The translations under genes and the position numbers were made by a program. A DNA stretch of 64,000 nt from PALSA-693 sp963729695 (lineage in GTDB: Bacteria; Actinomycetota; Acidimicrobiia; Acidimicrobiales; Palsa-688): assembly GCA_963729695.1 (NCBI GenBank), contig CAVSOT010000003.1, positions 1,302,001-1,366,000 on the forward strand, read 5' to 3'. Positions 1 to 8,926 of this stretch are shown here, piece by piece. Under the pieces are notes generated by a model. That model was not told the DNA's origin. It made no database searches and saw only the letters and a program-made list of their open reading frames with translations. The first letter of the stretch is position 1. The number at the start of each line of letters is the position of its first letter.

Positions 1-325
1 GGTCCATGCCGGTCGTCACCACCACTTGGCCGCCGGCGTTCTGGGCGGCGTCCCCGTAACTGCGCCCCAAGCCGCGCGCCACCACACCGCGAGGTCCGGC
101 CTGACTGATGCGGGCGGCGAGGTCCGCGCCATCTCGACCGATCGTCACCCGGGCGGCGCTGGGCGACGTCCGACCCCACCCGGTCAGGAGCTTGACCTGG
201 CTGCCGGGTGGGGTGTCGTCGGTGGGCTGCCCACCGGGAGCGGATGACGCCGCTTCGGGAGGCGGGGTTCGGGTAGGGCGGTCGTTCAGCTGACGTACAC
301 CCCGAGCGCGAACAACAGAGCCCAC
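1..325 (-). CDS. FAD-linked oxidase, DprE1-like (partial, C-terminus off window)
   Basis: Only the N-terminal part is present; the gene runs off the left edge. The minus-strand frame reads LTGWGRTSPSAARV, then VARGLGRSYGDAAQNAGG, the glycine-rich start of a PCMH-type FAD-binding domain as in decaprenylphosphoryl-beta-D-ribose oxidase (DprE1). That enzyme oxidises decaprenyl-phospho-ribose on the way to the arabinose donor of the cell wall. The only GTG in the N-terminal frame is at 325, which would overlap the upstream prenyltransferase gene by about 40 nt; the start is therefore uncertain. A Pro/Ser-rich tail of about 45 residues precedes the conserved part. The adjacent DPPR-synthase-like gene supports the call. 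Confidence 0.75.
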   Translation of the reverse strand, partial: MGSVVRARGVRQLNDRPTRTPPPEAASSAPGGQPTDDTPPGSQVKLLTGWGRTSPSAARVTIGRDGADLAARISQAGPRGVVARGLGRSYGDAAQNAGGQVVVTTGMD

Positions 326-1215
326 ACCAGGCCCAGCACCTGCAGGGGCCGGTCCCCGAAGACCAGCTCCTCGGGTCTCGCCCCCTTCCCGCTTTCCACC
401 AGGAACGTGTAGCGGAGAAGGGCGATCAGGAACGGGACGATCGACAGCTGGTACCAGATCGGGTCCCGATGGTGGGCCAGGGCGGTTTGCAGGCTGAACG
501 CCCACAGGCAGTACCCGACGATGGCCCCGCCGACGGAGACGGCAAGCACGGTACGGAGGAACGTGGGGCTGTAGGTGTCGACCACGGTGCGGGGGGAGCC
601 CGTCGGTTCGGCGAACTCGGGCCCTTCGGCCAGTCGTTTGCCGGTCACCATGAGCAGGCTTCCGAACGTGGTGACGATGAGGAACCATTCCGAGACCGGA
701 ACGGGGATCGCCACCGCGCCGGCGACCGCTCGGAGGACGAAACCCGCCGCCACGCACGCCAGGTCGAGTACCGGTTCGCCCTTGAGGTAGAGGCTGTAGG
801 CGAACTGAAGTCCCACGTAGATGGCGAGCACCACCCCGAGGCGCCAGGCCAGGAGGGCTCCGCCCACGGTACCCAGCACCATGAGCCCGATCCCGACGCC
901 GATCGCCAGGGAACGGCTGACGATCCCGGCCGCGACGGGGCGGTACCTCTTGGTGGGGTGACGGCGGTCGGCTTCCACGTCGATGGCGTCGTTGAGGCAG
1001 TAGGTACCGGCCGATACGGCGCAGAAGGCGACGAGGGTCACCAGGGTCCGGCCCAGGGCGGAGCCGTGGGTCAGCACGCCCGCGGCAGCCGGGGCGGCGA
1101 GCACCAGGACGTTCTTGGACCACTGCTTGATCCGCATGGTGCGAAGCAGTCCGGCCCAGACCGAGGGCCGCGGGGAAGGCCGAGCCGCAGGGGTCTGCGG
1201 GAGCACTTTGCTCAC
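286..1215 (-). CDS. UbiA-family decaprenyl-phosphate phosphoribosyltransferase
   Basis: A polytopic UbiA prenyltransferase, about 309 aa from the GTG at 1215. It would transfer 5-phosphoribosyl from PRPP to decaprenyl phosphate, making DPPR, the precursor of decaprenyl-phospho-arabinose. The first Asp-rich motif NDAIDVEADRRHPTKRYRP is at about residues 75-93, and a second conserved segment (LKGEPVLDLACVAAGFVLR) follows. The N-terminal MRIKQWSKNVLV is typical of the family. The frame stays open upstream to 1410, but that would run into the epimerase gene, so GTG 1215 (GVSKVLPQTP) is preferred. The downstream neighbour is the DprE1-like oxidase, the next step of the same pathway; the two likely form one operon. 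Confidence 0.88.
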   Translation of the reverse strand: MSKVLPQTPAARPSPRPSVWAGLLRTMRIKQWSKNVLVLAAPAAAGVLTHGSALGRTLVTLVAFCAVSAGTYCLNDAIDVEADRRHPTKRYRPVAAGIVSRSLAIGVGIGLMVLGTVGGALLAWRLGVVLAIYVGLQFAYSLYLKGEPVLDLACVAAGFVLRAVAGAVAIPVPVSEWFLIVTTFGSLLMVTGKRLAEGPEFAEPTGSPRTVVDTYSPTFLRTVLAVSVGGAIVGYCLWAFSLQTALAHHRDPIWYQLSIVPFLIALLRYTFLVESGKGARPEELVFGDRPLQVLGLVWALLFALGVYVS

Positions 1216-1273
1216 CCCGTGCAGCGTACTTGCGATCGGAAGGTCGGCACGGTGATCCACCCCCGGGATCCGG

Positions 1274-1825
1274 TTAGCGCGGCGGAACGGCGCCTGGCCA
1301 CCGGGCCGGATCGATGTCCCCTCGACGCGGGTTGGTCTGATCGCGCGCCGAGAGGATGGGATCGGCAACGCCCCAGTCGGCGGCGATCGTGGGATCGTTC
1401 CAGGCCACACCCAGCTCGTCGGCGGGGTCGTAGTACTGGTCGACGAGGTAGGTCATCGTCAGGTCGGTCAGGGACGCGAACCCGTGGGCGACACCGGGCG
1501 GGATGAACACACCCCGCCCGTTGTCCCCGCTGATCTCTATGGTCTGCGTCGCACCTTCGGTCCGAGACCCCCGCCGCAGGTCGTGCAGCACCACTCGGGC
1601 GACCCCGTTGGGGCACAGCCAGTAATCGGACTGGTGGAGGTGGTAGTGCAGGCCGACCACGGCGCCGGCGGACTTGTCCGAACGGTTGCCCTGGACCATC
1701 TCCCGGCTGCCGGGGAACCAGGAGCGCCGGTAGGTCTCGCTGAACCGGCCCCGCTGGTCGCCGTGGATCTCGGGATCGACCGTCCACACTCTGCTGATGA
1801 TCGTGGACTCGAGGATCAGGGGCAT
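1274..1825 (-). CDS. dTDP-4-dehydrorhamnose 3,5-epimerase family protein (RmlC-like)
   Basis: 183 aa, the normal size for RmlC-type cupin epimerases. It carries the family signatures DQRGRFSETYR, GLHYHLHQSDYW (the catalytic-base His region), FIPPGVAHGFAS, and DPADELGVAWNDP near the end. The usual RGLHYQ is altered to VGLHYHLHQ, so the substrate may be a different NDP-4-keto sugar than dTDP-rhamnose. The start is ATG 1825 with GGAGTG about 8 nt upstream. The gene lies about 60 nt upstream of the prenyltransferase on the same strand and is probably co-transcribed, which fits a role in making envelope polysaccharide. Confidence 0.85.
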   Translation of the reverse strand: MPLILESTIISRVWTVDPEIHGDQRGRFSETYRRSWFPGSREMVQGNRSDKSAGAVVGLHYHLHQSDYWLCPNGVARVVLHDLRRGSRTEGATQTIEISGDNGRGVFIPPGVAHGFASLTDLTMTYLVDQYYDPADELGVAWNDPTIAADWGVADPILSARDQTNPRRGDIDPARWPGAVPPR

Positions 1826-2008
1826 GGCGCGTCACTCCGGGCTCGAGGCCCGATCAGAATTGTGATCGGAGTTCCTACGCCACTTCCTCGGGGCCGAGGT
1901 CGATCAGGGCCTCGCCGTACAGTCGCTCGAAGTACGTGGCGTTCCTCGAAGGTGATCGACGGCACGTCGGGAATCTACCGGTGCCCGACGGGCGGAAGGG
2001 TCACGCAG

Positions 2009-2887
2009 TCACGCAATCGGGCGGCCGGTGGCGGCCAGGCGCAGCCGGGCGGTGAGCTCGCTCGGACCGGCGTGGAGAGCCAGGTCACCGCCGAGCGCCG
2101 CCGCCGTGGCGCTCAGGGCCGCCAGGTCGGGGCTCGCCGGCGGGCCGTCGGTGGCGATGGCCACGGTGATCTCCACGTCCTCACCCAACGTCACCGTGAT
2201 CTCCTCACCCTCCATGGCCAGCCGTCGGAGCAGCTCGGTGGCGAGGCGAGCGGCCGGGACGGCCGTCGCCGGTTCTCTCGCCCACGTCGCAGACGAAGGT
2301 TCGAGCCGGCTGGGAGTCCCGATCTGCTCGCGGATGATCTCCAGCTGGACTGCGATGAACGTCCACAGACTCCCGTCCCACGCCCGGGGAAGGGGAATGG
2401 AAGGACCGACGAGTTCGCCCCATTCCCGCTCGAGACGGAGCCGCTCGAGGTCCCAGAGCGGAGCGGCCATGACCAGGCCGCCAGCATCGGTCCCGGCGGC
2501 CGCGCCCTGCTGCCCAACGTCGCTGCCCGGCAGTTCGGCCTCGCGGCGCTGCTCCTCGGCGTCACTACGTTCCTGTTCGGCGTCACGACGTTCCTGTTCG
2601 GCGGTGAGGCGCTCCTGTTCGGCGGTGAGGCGTTCCTGCTCGGCCGCGCGGCGCTCCCGTTCCGCCGCTTCGGCCCGCTCTAGGGCCCGATCGCGCTCGT
2701 GCTGGGTCTCGTCGGCCCGCCTCCCAGCATCGTCGGCGGCGCGCTGCGCAGCCTCGGCTCGCTCGTCGAGGGTGTCGGCCCGGGCGCGTTCGGCGTCGAG
2801 CCGTCTCTTCGAAGTGCGCATCGTCAGCACGAGGGCCACGACGGCGATGAGAGCGACCGCCGCGGTCACGCCAAGAGCAATGCTCAT
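2009..2887 (-). CDS. membrane-anchored coiled-coil protein of unknown function
   Basis: 292 aa. An N-terminal transmembrane segment (residues 3-22, LGVTAAVALIAVVALVL) is followed by a long charged coiled coil (about 25-120) built of near-heptad repeats such as AEQERLT, AEQERRD and AEQERSD. Next comes a Gly/Ala linker and a globular C-terminal domain (about 145-292). The last 70 residues (EEITVTLGEDVEITVAIAT and after) faintly resemble the end of a GHKL ATPase fold, but I see no N or G boxes, so no kinase function is claimed. The repeats are visible in the DNA as tandem 21-mers near 2565-2660. It appears to be a single-gene unit. Confidence 0.75.
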   Translation of the reverse strand: MSIALGVTAAVALIAVVALVLTMRTSKRRLDAERARADTLDERAEAAQRAADDAGRRADETQHERDRALERAEAAERERRAAEQERLTAEQERLTAEQERRDAEQERSDAEEQRREAELPGSDVGQQGAAAGTDAGGLVMAAPLWDLERLRLEREWGELVGPSIPLPRAWDGSLWTFIAVQLEIIREQIGTPSRLEPSSATWAREPATAVPAARLATELLRRLAMEGEEITVTLGEDVEITVAIATDGPPASPDLAALSATAAALGGDLALHAGPSELTARLRLAATGRPIA

Positions 2888-2938
2888 GGCGACGACGGTA
2901 GCTGAGGCGATTGTCGCAGCCGGGGTTCGGTGCCTGCC

Positions 2939-3874
2939 CTACGCCGCTGGCGGCGGCCACGGGAGGCCGGACAGCGACGCCAGCGCCTGTACGAGCGCTT
3001 GGGTGCCGTCGCGTCCGCGATCCTGGGCCTGAAGGGCGATGTACAACTGGTTGGCCAGGGCCAACCCCGGGAGGGCCAGCCTGGCCCGCTTGGCCTCGGC
3101 AAGCGCGATGCCCAGGTCTTTGACCAGGTGATCGACGAAGAAGCCGGGGGCGAAATTGCCGGCCACAACCCGGGGCGCCAGGTTGGACAAGGCCCAGCTT
3201 CCGGCCGCCCCGCTCGAAACTGACGCCAGGACCTGCTCGACGTCCAGACCGACCCGATAGGCGTACACCAGCCCCTCGGCCATGGCGACCATGGTGCTGG
3301 CGATAAGGATCTGATTGACCATCTTGGTGTGCTGCCCGGCGCCGTGGTCTCCCTGCCGGACGATGGTGGTGCCCATCAGCTCGAAGCCCGGGCGCACGGC
3401 CTCGAAAACGTCGATCGGACCACCGACCATGATCGACAGGGTTCCGTTTCTCGCCCCGACATCGCCTCCCGATACCGGCGCGTCGAGGACGTGGACCTGC
3501 TCACGGGCGGCGGTCGCGGCGATCTCTATAGCCAGGGACGGCTCGCTGGTCGTCATGTCGACCAGCACGGCTCCCGGCCGAGCTCCCGACAGGGCGCCCG
3601 CCTCGCCGAGCAGCACTTCGCGCACGTCGGAAGGAAACCCAACCATGCTGAAGACCACGTCGCTGGCCCTCGCAACCTCTGCTGGGGTGGCTGCCCAGGC
3701 CGCACCGTCGGCGAGCAGCTCGGCGGCCCGACTCTGGCTCCGCGTCGTCAGGGTCACGTGGTAGCCGCCGCGCAGCAAGTGCCCGCACATCGAGATGCCC
3801 ATCACCCCCGTGCCCACCCAACCGATGCGGGTGGTCGCAGGTGACACCGCATGGAGCGGAAGATCAGCAGCCAT
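2939..3874 (-). CDS. NAD(P)-dependent beta-hydroxyacid dehydrogenase (3-hydroxyisobutyrate dehydrogenase family)
   Basis: About 311 aa from the ATG at 3874. The N-terminal Rossmann motif is IGWVGTGVMGISMCGHLL, followed by the family substrate-binding signature DAPVSGGDVGARNGTLSIMVGG and the catalytic-lysine region GAGQHTKMVNQILIA. It would oxidise a beta-hydroxyacid, or reduce the corresponding semialdehyde, with NAD(P). An upstream ATG at 3904 exists, but it would leave only 6 nt before the divergent SDR gene, so the inner ATG (MAADLPLHAV) is favoured. It is divergently transcribed from the SDR gene, so the two may share regulation. Confidence 0.9.
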   Translation of the reverse strand: MAADLPLHAVSPATTRIGWVGTGVMGISMCGHLLRGGYHVTLTTRSQSRAAELLADGAAWAATPAEVARASDVVFSMVGFPSDVREVLLGEAGALSGARPGAVLVDMTTSEPSLAIEIAATAAREQVHVLDAPVSGGDVGARNGTLSIMVGGPIDVFEAVRPGFELMGTTIVRQGDHGAGQHTKMVNQILIASTMVAMAEGLVYAYRVGLDVEQVLASVSSGAAGSWALSNLAPRVVAGNFAPGFFVDHLVKDLGIALAEAKRARLALPGLALANQLYIALQAQDRGRDGTQALVQALASLSGLPWPPPAA

Positions 3875-3910
3875 GGCGGCGAACACTAGACCCTGCGCGA
3901 TCATGGCTCG

Positions 3911-4723
3911 ATGTTCGACCTCAACGGGAAAGTGGTCGTCGTGACCGGCGGAGGTCGCGGCATAGGCCGAGGGATTACGCGCACCATGGCCGAGGCCGGC
4001 GCCAAGGTGGTGGTCGCCGGGCGTTCACGGGAGCCCTTGCGCGAAGCGGTGGCCGAGGTCCGGCAGCTGGGTGCCCAGGCGGTCGATGTGCCGACCGACA
4101 TCACCCGACCCGACGACATTGCCGCCCTGGTCGCTCGCACGCTCGAGACCTATGGCGACCTCGATGTCTGGGTGAACAACGCCGGGAGTGCCAACCCGAA
4201 GGATGTCGGCCCCTTGATCGACGTCAACGAGGCACAGTGGGACGCGGTGGTTGATCTCAACCTCAAATGGACGTTTTTCGCCGCCCAGGCCGCCGCCCGG
4301 GCGATGACGCGGGGAGGATCCATCATCAACATCACGTCGCGAAGTGGAAGCCAACCGAATCCCATGACGGGGCACTACGGCGCGGCCAAGGCCGGTATGG
4401 ACAACCTCACGGCCACGATGGCGGTGGAATGGGGTCACATGGGCATTCGGGTGAATGCGGTCGCCCCAGGCGTGGTGCTGACCGAGGGACTCGACGTGAT
4501 GGACCGCCCCAGCCGGCGGCGGCGTCAGGTCGAGACGATCCCGCTCCGGCGGCTGGGTCGGATCGAGGACGTCGGCACCCTGTGCGTGTACTTGGCATCC
4601 GACGAGGCGGCTTGGCTGACCGGCGAGGTGATCCAGCTGCACGGCGGCAGCCGTATCCCCATGGGGTACCTCAGTTATCTCCACCACATCAACGAGAAGC
4701 TGGGGTGGGACGAAGACGGCTAG
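3911..4723 (+). CDS. short-chain dehydrogenase/reductase (classical SDR)
   Basis: 270 aa. TGGGRGIGRG (TGxxxGxG) binds the cofactor, NNAG follows at about residues 95-98, and the catalytic Ser and YxxxK (YGAAKAG) lie at about 141-165. It ends with a family-typical GGSRIPMGYLSYLHH tail. It is an NAD(P)-dependent oxidoreductase whose substrate cannot be told from sequence. The gene is transcribed away from the beta-hydroxyacid dehydrogenase with little space between them and converges on the LAL regulator. Confidence 0.9.
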   Translation: MFDLNGKVVVVTGGGRGIGRGITRTMAEAGAKVVVAGRSREPLREAVAEVRQLGAQAVDVPTDITRPDDIAALVARTLETYGDLDVWVNNAGSANPKDVGPLIDVNEAQWDAVVDLNLKWTFFAAQAAARAMTRGGSIINITSRSGSQPNPMTGHYGAAKAGMDNLTATMAVEWGHMGIRVNAVAPGVVLTEGLDVMDRPSRRRRQVETIPLRRLGRIEDVGTLCVYLASDEAAWLTGEVIQLHGGSRIPMGYLSYLHHINEKLGWDEDG

Positions 4724-4747
4724 CCGGACCCGACCCAGCCGATGGCG

Positions 4748-7537
4748 TCAAACCGCCGTAGGGCGCCGGGATTCAGCCAGGAAATCGCGGAGCTGCTGGC
4801 GCCCTTTGAGCCCGAGCTTGGCGTAGATATTCCCGAGGTGGTATTCGACCGCTTTGGGAGTGATGAAGAGTTCACTGGCGATTTCGGCGTTGGTCATACG
4901 CTGACCCACCAGGTGGGCTACCTCGGCCTCTCGATCGGTCATCTCCAGCACGGAGCGTCGCTTTTTCTTCGTCTCTCGAGGCAGCCCGCAGCCGGCGAGC
5001 TCCTCCTCCGTCCGCGTGACAAAGGGCAAGGCCCCGAGGGCGGAGTACAGGTCGTTGGCTCGACGCAGGCGATCGACCGCGTCGCGGCGATTGCCCGTAC
5101 GACGCAATAGGCGGCCGTGGGCGAGGAACAACCGGGCCGTATACACCGGGCTGTCGTAGCCCGCCGCGTCCTCGCTGGCCTGATAGATCTGCCGGGCCCT
5201 GTCCGGTGCGCCTTGCTCCTCCGCCAGCCATCCCTCCAACCAGGCCAGGGCCGGTTCGAGGTAGGTCACTCCGTCGGCTCGTTCACGGAGTCGCTCCAGC
5301 GAGACCTCGGCCGCCTCGAGGCGACCGGATCCGACCAGACCTTCGACGAGGAGCGGTCGCCACAAGACACCGTACGTGCGGCTCCGTCCGTCGACGATCT
5401 CTTCGTCCAGCCAGGGCCCTAAGGCGTCGACCATGCCCTCGTAGTCGCCCGCAGCCTGGCCCACAAGGGCTATCGCCATGCCGGCGTAGAGTCGTTCCTG
5501 GCCGTAGTCGAGGTTGGCGGCTGCCTCTTCTGCCATCCGGGTGTGGTACTCGGTGGGTTCCTTTGCTCCCCGCCCGGCTGGAACGCAGCCGGCTGCGAGG
5601 TGCAACAGCGGCAGCTCGAATCTCCTGGGATGGATCGCCGCCGCCGAAAGACCCTGTTCGGAGGTGAGCAGGGCGTCGTCCCAGGAGCCGGCCAGGTATT
5701 GCGCCAGCGCCAGGTAGGGATAGGCGCGCACTCCCAGGGTGAAGGTGGCGCCGTTGCGGACCATCCTTACCGCGGCCGACAGATCGGCCACGGCGGCCGG
5801 CAAAGTCCCCGCCAGAAGGTGGAACACTCCCCGGAATGAAAGGGCGTCGGCGTGGATCGGCTCGACCTTGGCCGGATCGGGATGGAGGTGCTGCAGCTCC
5901 ACCAGGGCGTCCCGCGGACCGGTGACCTGGGCGGCACCGATGGCGATAAGGGTGCGCGTCTGGCTGTCCGCGGCGCGGTCGAGGTAGCCGGATTCGAGCG
6001 CGGCGCGGCCGTACGTGATCACTTTCTCCCCGGCCCCGAGGAGGGTGTAGGTGCCGGCCAGCCGGTTGGCGATCATCGCCGCCAGGGGGGCATCGTCAGG
6101 GTTGTCTCGGGCTTGATCGAGGGCGTCGCGGAAACGCAGCTCGGCCTCCCCGAGCTGGCCGGCGGCGAAGGCCATGGCGCCGAGCACGCAGCTGCGCAAA
6201 GGGGATGGCGCCGCGGCCTCGACGGCTTGGCGGCGCTCCAAGCCTCTGGCCTCCTCGACGAGCATCAGGTGGAGCGCGGCTGTGAGCAGGCGTCGCTCCC
6301 GATCGGGGCGGGCAGGGGAGATATCGGAGGCCCACAGGAGGTGGGTCGCGGCGGACGACAACCGGCCGCGAGCGGCGTCCTGGGCAGCTAACCGTTCCAA
6401 TCCTTCCGCCAGGTCCTCGTCAGGGCGGTCGATCGACGCCACCCGATGGAACCACGCCGCGTCTTCGTCGACCAGGCCGATCGCCCGCCCGTGCAATTCC
6501 CGACGCCTTCCGGGGGCAAGAAGGGCGTAGATGGCGTCCCTCTGGAGCGCGTGCCGGATCATCACCGGGCTCGTCGCTTCGTGGGGCGACCACTCCACCA
6601 GCCCGGCGCGTACCGCCGGCTCGATGGCCGGGCTCGGACTGCTCACCCCAGCCGCCTCTCCCAACAGCGCCAAGGGCACCCGGGTGTTCACCACGGCGAC
6701 CATTTCCAGAAGTGAACGAGTCTCCTGGGGCAGGACCGCCAGCTGATCCCCGATGACGGTCGCCAGCGATCTCGGTACGGGCATCTGACCGCTACCGAGA
6801 CGGTCCCTACTGTCCCGGTCGCTGAGCACCGTCTGCAGGTACAGAGTGTGACCACCCGTGCCCTTGTGCAGGCGCTGCACGGCGTCGGCGTCCAGTCCGT
6901 CGGCCCCGAGCGCGGCTGCCAGCGAGGCCACGTCGTCGAGTCGCAAGCCCGACACAGGGACGCGGAGCCGCCGTTCGACGCTGAGCAGCGCCCGGCGAGT
7001 GATGTCAGTCAGCTGATCGCGCTCGCCGCGCACGATGGCCACGATCACCACGGGGTCAACCGAGAGCCGCCGCAGCAGGAACGAAAGGGCCTCGACCGAC
7101 GGACGGTCGGCCCACTGGATGTCGTCGATCACCATGACCACGGCGCCGTCGGCCTGCAGATCGCCGACGACGCCGAGCAGCTGCCCTCCGACGCCGACCG
7201 GCGACGCCCCGGCCAGATCGCCCGACAGGAGTGGGTGGCGGGCCAGGAGCGTCGCGTCTACGCCGCGCAGGAGTTGCTCGACGATTCCATAGTCCAGGTC
7301 GGTCTCGAGCTGGTCGGCTCGCGCCCATAGGAGATGAGCTCCAGCGAGCGAGGCAGCCCAGTGCCTGACCAGAGCCGTCTTGCCGATACCGGACGCGCCC
7401 TCAACCGTGATCAGCCACGGTTGACCCTGCTGCACCCGGGCCATCACCTCAGCGATTCGATCCAGCTCCTCTTGCCGTCCGACGAACGCGGCTTCGGCCG
7501 GCCCCTCCAATCCTGCGAATGAGGACGGTGTCTCCAC
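4748..7537 (-). CDS. LAL-type LuxR-family transcriptional regulator with AAA ATPase domain
   Basis: 929 aa, the usual size for large ATP-binding LuxR regulators. The Walker A motif GASGIGKTALV is at about residues 47-57 and the Walker B region VVMVIDDIQWAD at about 132-143. A long helical TPR-like middle (about 400-840) follows. A C-terminal LuxR helix-turn-helix ends the protein: MTDREAEVAHLV, then TNAEIASELFITPKAVEYHL and YAKLGLKGRQQL. Such proteins activate nearby genes after ATP and ligand binding. The P450 gene lies immediately upstream on the same strand, about 30 nt away, so it is the obvious co-transcribed partner or target. Confidence 0.92.
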   Translation of the reverse strand: METPSSFAGLEGPAEAAFVGRQEELDRIAEVMARVQQGQPWLITVEGASGIGKTALVRHWAASLAGAHLLWARADQLETDLDYGIVEQLLRGVDATLLARHPLLSGDLAGASPVGVGGQLLGVVGDLQADGAVVMVIDDIQWADRPSVEALSFLLRRLSVDPVVIVAIVRGERDQLTDITRRALLSVERRLRVPVSGLRLDDVASLAAALGADGLDADAVQRLHKGTGGHTLYLQTVLSDRDSRDRLGSGQMPVPRSLATVIGDQLAVLPQETRSLLEMVAVVNTRVPLALLGEAAGVSSPSPAIEPAVRAGLVEWSPHEATSPVMIRHALQRDAIYALLAPGRRRELHGRAIGLVDEDAAWFHRVASIDRPDEDLAEGLERLAAQDAARGRLSSAATHLLWASDISPARPDRERRLLTAALHLMLVEEARGLERRQAVEAAAPSPLRSCVLGAMAFAAGQLGEAELRFRDALDQARDNPDDAPLAAMIANRLAGTYTLLGAGEKVITYGRAALESGYLDRAADSQTRTLIAIGAAQVTGPRDALVELQHLHPDPAKVEPIHADALSFRGVFHLLAGTLPAAVADLSAAVRMVRNGATFTLGVRAYPYLALAQYLAGSWDDALLTSEQGLSAAAIHPRRFELPLLHLAAGCVPAGRGAKEPTEYHTRMAEEAAANLDYGQERLYAGMAIALVGQAAGDYEGMVDALGPWLDEEIVDGRSRTYGVLWRPLLVEGLVGSGRLEAAEVSLERLRERADGVTYLEPALAWLEGWLAEEQGAPDRARQIYQASEDAAGYDSPVYTARLFLAHGRLLRRTGNRRDAVDRLRRANDLYSALGALPFVTRTEEELAGCGLPRETKKKRRSVLEMTDREAEVAHLVGQRMTNAEIASELFITPKAVEYHLGNIYAKLGLKGRQQLRDFLAESRRPTAV

Positions 7538-7566
7538 TCAATCCCTCAGACCGTGACGGTGGCCGG

Positions 7567-8772
7567 TCAGCTTCGGGTCGGGCCCGGCGTAAAGGAGACG
7601 GAAAGCTCGCTCGGGCCGCGGGAACACCCCGAGTCGTACTTGATCCGGGCCGGGTCGATCTGGAAGTCGCCGAGTCTGGATAGGAGCTCTTGGAGCGCGA
7701 CCCGGATCTCGAGGCGGGCCAAGTGCACGCCGAGGCAGTAATGGGCCCCGTATCCGAAAGAGAGATGCCGGCTCTGGGGTCGACTGATATCAAGCTCGTC
7801 GGGCGCTTTGTACTCCCGGGGGTCCCGATTGCCCCCTGCAAGGAGGAGCCAGACCCGTTCCCCGGCTTTGAGCTCCGTCCCCTCTATGACCATGTCTCGT
7901 TGCACGGTACGGACGGCCCCCGCCGACGGCGCATCGATCCGCAAAAACTCTTCTATTGCGGCCGGTAGCAGCTGGGGGTCTTCTGCGAGCGTGCGGTGGA
8001 GCTCGGGCTGCTGACCCAACCGGATCATGATGTAGCCCAGGGCGTGGGAGGTCGTCCGGAGGCCGGCGGCGATCAGCTGCAACAGCGTACGCTGGACCTC
8101 GTCCCTCGTCAGCGGCCTCCCCAACACGGTGCCGTGAAGAAGGGTGTCAACGATGTCCTCGCGGCGAGGTTCCGCCAGCCGAGCGTCGACCAGCCGCCCG
8201 ATGAGATTCATGAAGTTCTGGTGGACGAGGGCACCGTCCGGCTGGGTGACACTCTGGACGATCCCGAGCGTCCAGTGGTACGCCTCGTCGATCTCCGATT
8301 CGGGGAGCCCCAGGAAGAGCCGGAAAATTACGGCCCCCGGCAGCTTCCTGGCGAACTCGGTGATGAACTCGCACTGGCCTCGCTCGATAAAACTGTCGAT
8401 GAGCTCGGTGCAAATGTCCCGGATCCCGGGCTCGTATTTCCCGATGGCTCCGGCTCGGAAGTACGGATCGAGCAAGCGGCGAAAGCCACGATGTTCCGTG
8501 GGCACACATTGGAGGGGGATGATCCGTACCGCGCCCGGGTTCGGAGGAATGCTGACCGTGGGGACAGGGGAGAGGCCCTCGTCGTCACCGAGGCCGCTGA
8601 TCACGTCGTCGAAGCGCGTGACCGCCCAGAAGCCGCCCTGAGCGTCGCTGTGGGCGACGGGGCAGTGTTCGCGGAGTTCGTCGATGACCTCGAAAAAGCG
8701 CCCGTCGAGCTCATCGTCGTAGGGATCGAAGCGTGCGAGCAGCCGGGGTGAGCGAACGTCGTCAGGTGGCAT
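7567..8772 (-). CDS. cytochrome P450 with non-canonical I-helix
   Basis: 401 aa from the ATG at 8772 (MPPDDVRSPRLL), preceded by GGGAG; the frame is open further upstream but would overlap the divergent globin leader. The heme-binding motif FGYGAHYCLG gives Cys346, and the K-helix ExxR is EEFLR. The I-helix reads AAGLRTTSHAL: the acidic residue before the conserved Thr, normally Asp/Glu for proton delivery, is Arg. Bacterial soluble class. No ferredoxin or ferredoxin reductase is nearby. It is divergent from the globin gene and sits just upstream of the LAL regulator. Confidence 0.92.
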   Translation of the reverse strand: MPPDDVRSPRLLARFDPYDDELDGRFFEVIDELREHCPVAHSDAQGGFWAVTRFDDVISGLGDDEGLSPVPTVSIPPNPGAVRIIPLQCVPTEHRGFRRLLDPYFRAGAIGKYEPGIRDICTELIDSFIERGQCEFITEFARKLPGAVIFRLFLGLPESEIDEAYHWTLGIVQSVTQPDGALVHQNFMNLIGRLVDARLAEPRREDIVDTLLHGTVLGRPLTRDEVQRTLLQLIAAGLRTTSHALGYIMIRLGQQPELHRTLAEDPQLLPAAIEEFLRIDAPSAGAVRTVQRDMVIEGTELKAGERVWLLLAGGNRDPREYKAPDELDISRPQSRHLSFGYGAHYCLGVHLARLEIRVALQELLSRLGDFQIDPARIKYDSGCSRGPSELSVSFTPGPTRS

Positions 8773-8926
8773 GGCTCGATCTCCCGCGTTGTTGGCCTGG
8801 AGCAGGTTGCCAATGCTAACGACTGCTCCGCCCCCACGCAGATCCACCTTCGGTCCCGTCCGGAATGGGGCCAACAGGACGCTCGCCGGGCGGAGCCGCG
8901 GCACGGAGGTATGCCATCCTGGGGTC

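Noticed and set aside
1826..2008. Possible C-terminal remnant upstream of the epimerase (minus strand, NATYFERLYGEALIDLGPEEVA then stop, joined by a frameshift to VPSITFEER).
   Set aside because: Only about 30 residues with a required frame change and no family likeness; not enough to call a pseudogene.
469..2683. Long open frames on the plus strand opposite the prenyltransferase, epimerase and coiled-coil genes.
   Set aside because: They are antisense shadows caused by high GC at third positions; translations are His/Arg/Gly-rich and match nothing, and the minus-strand genes are clear.
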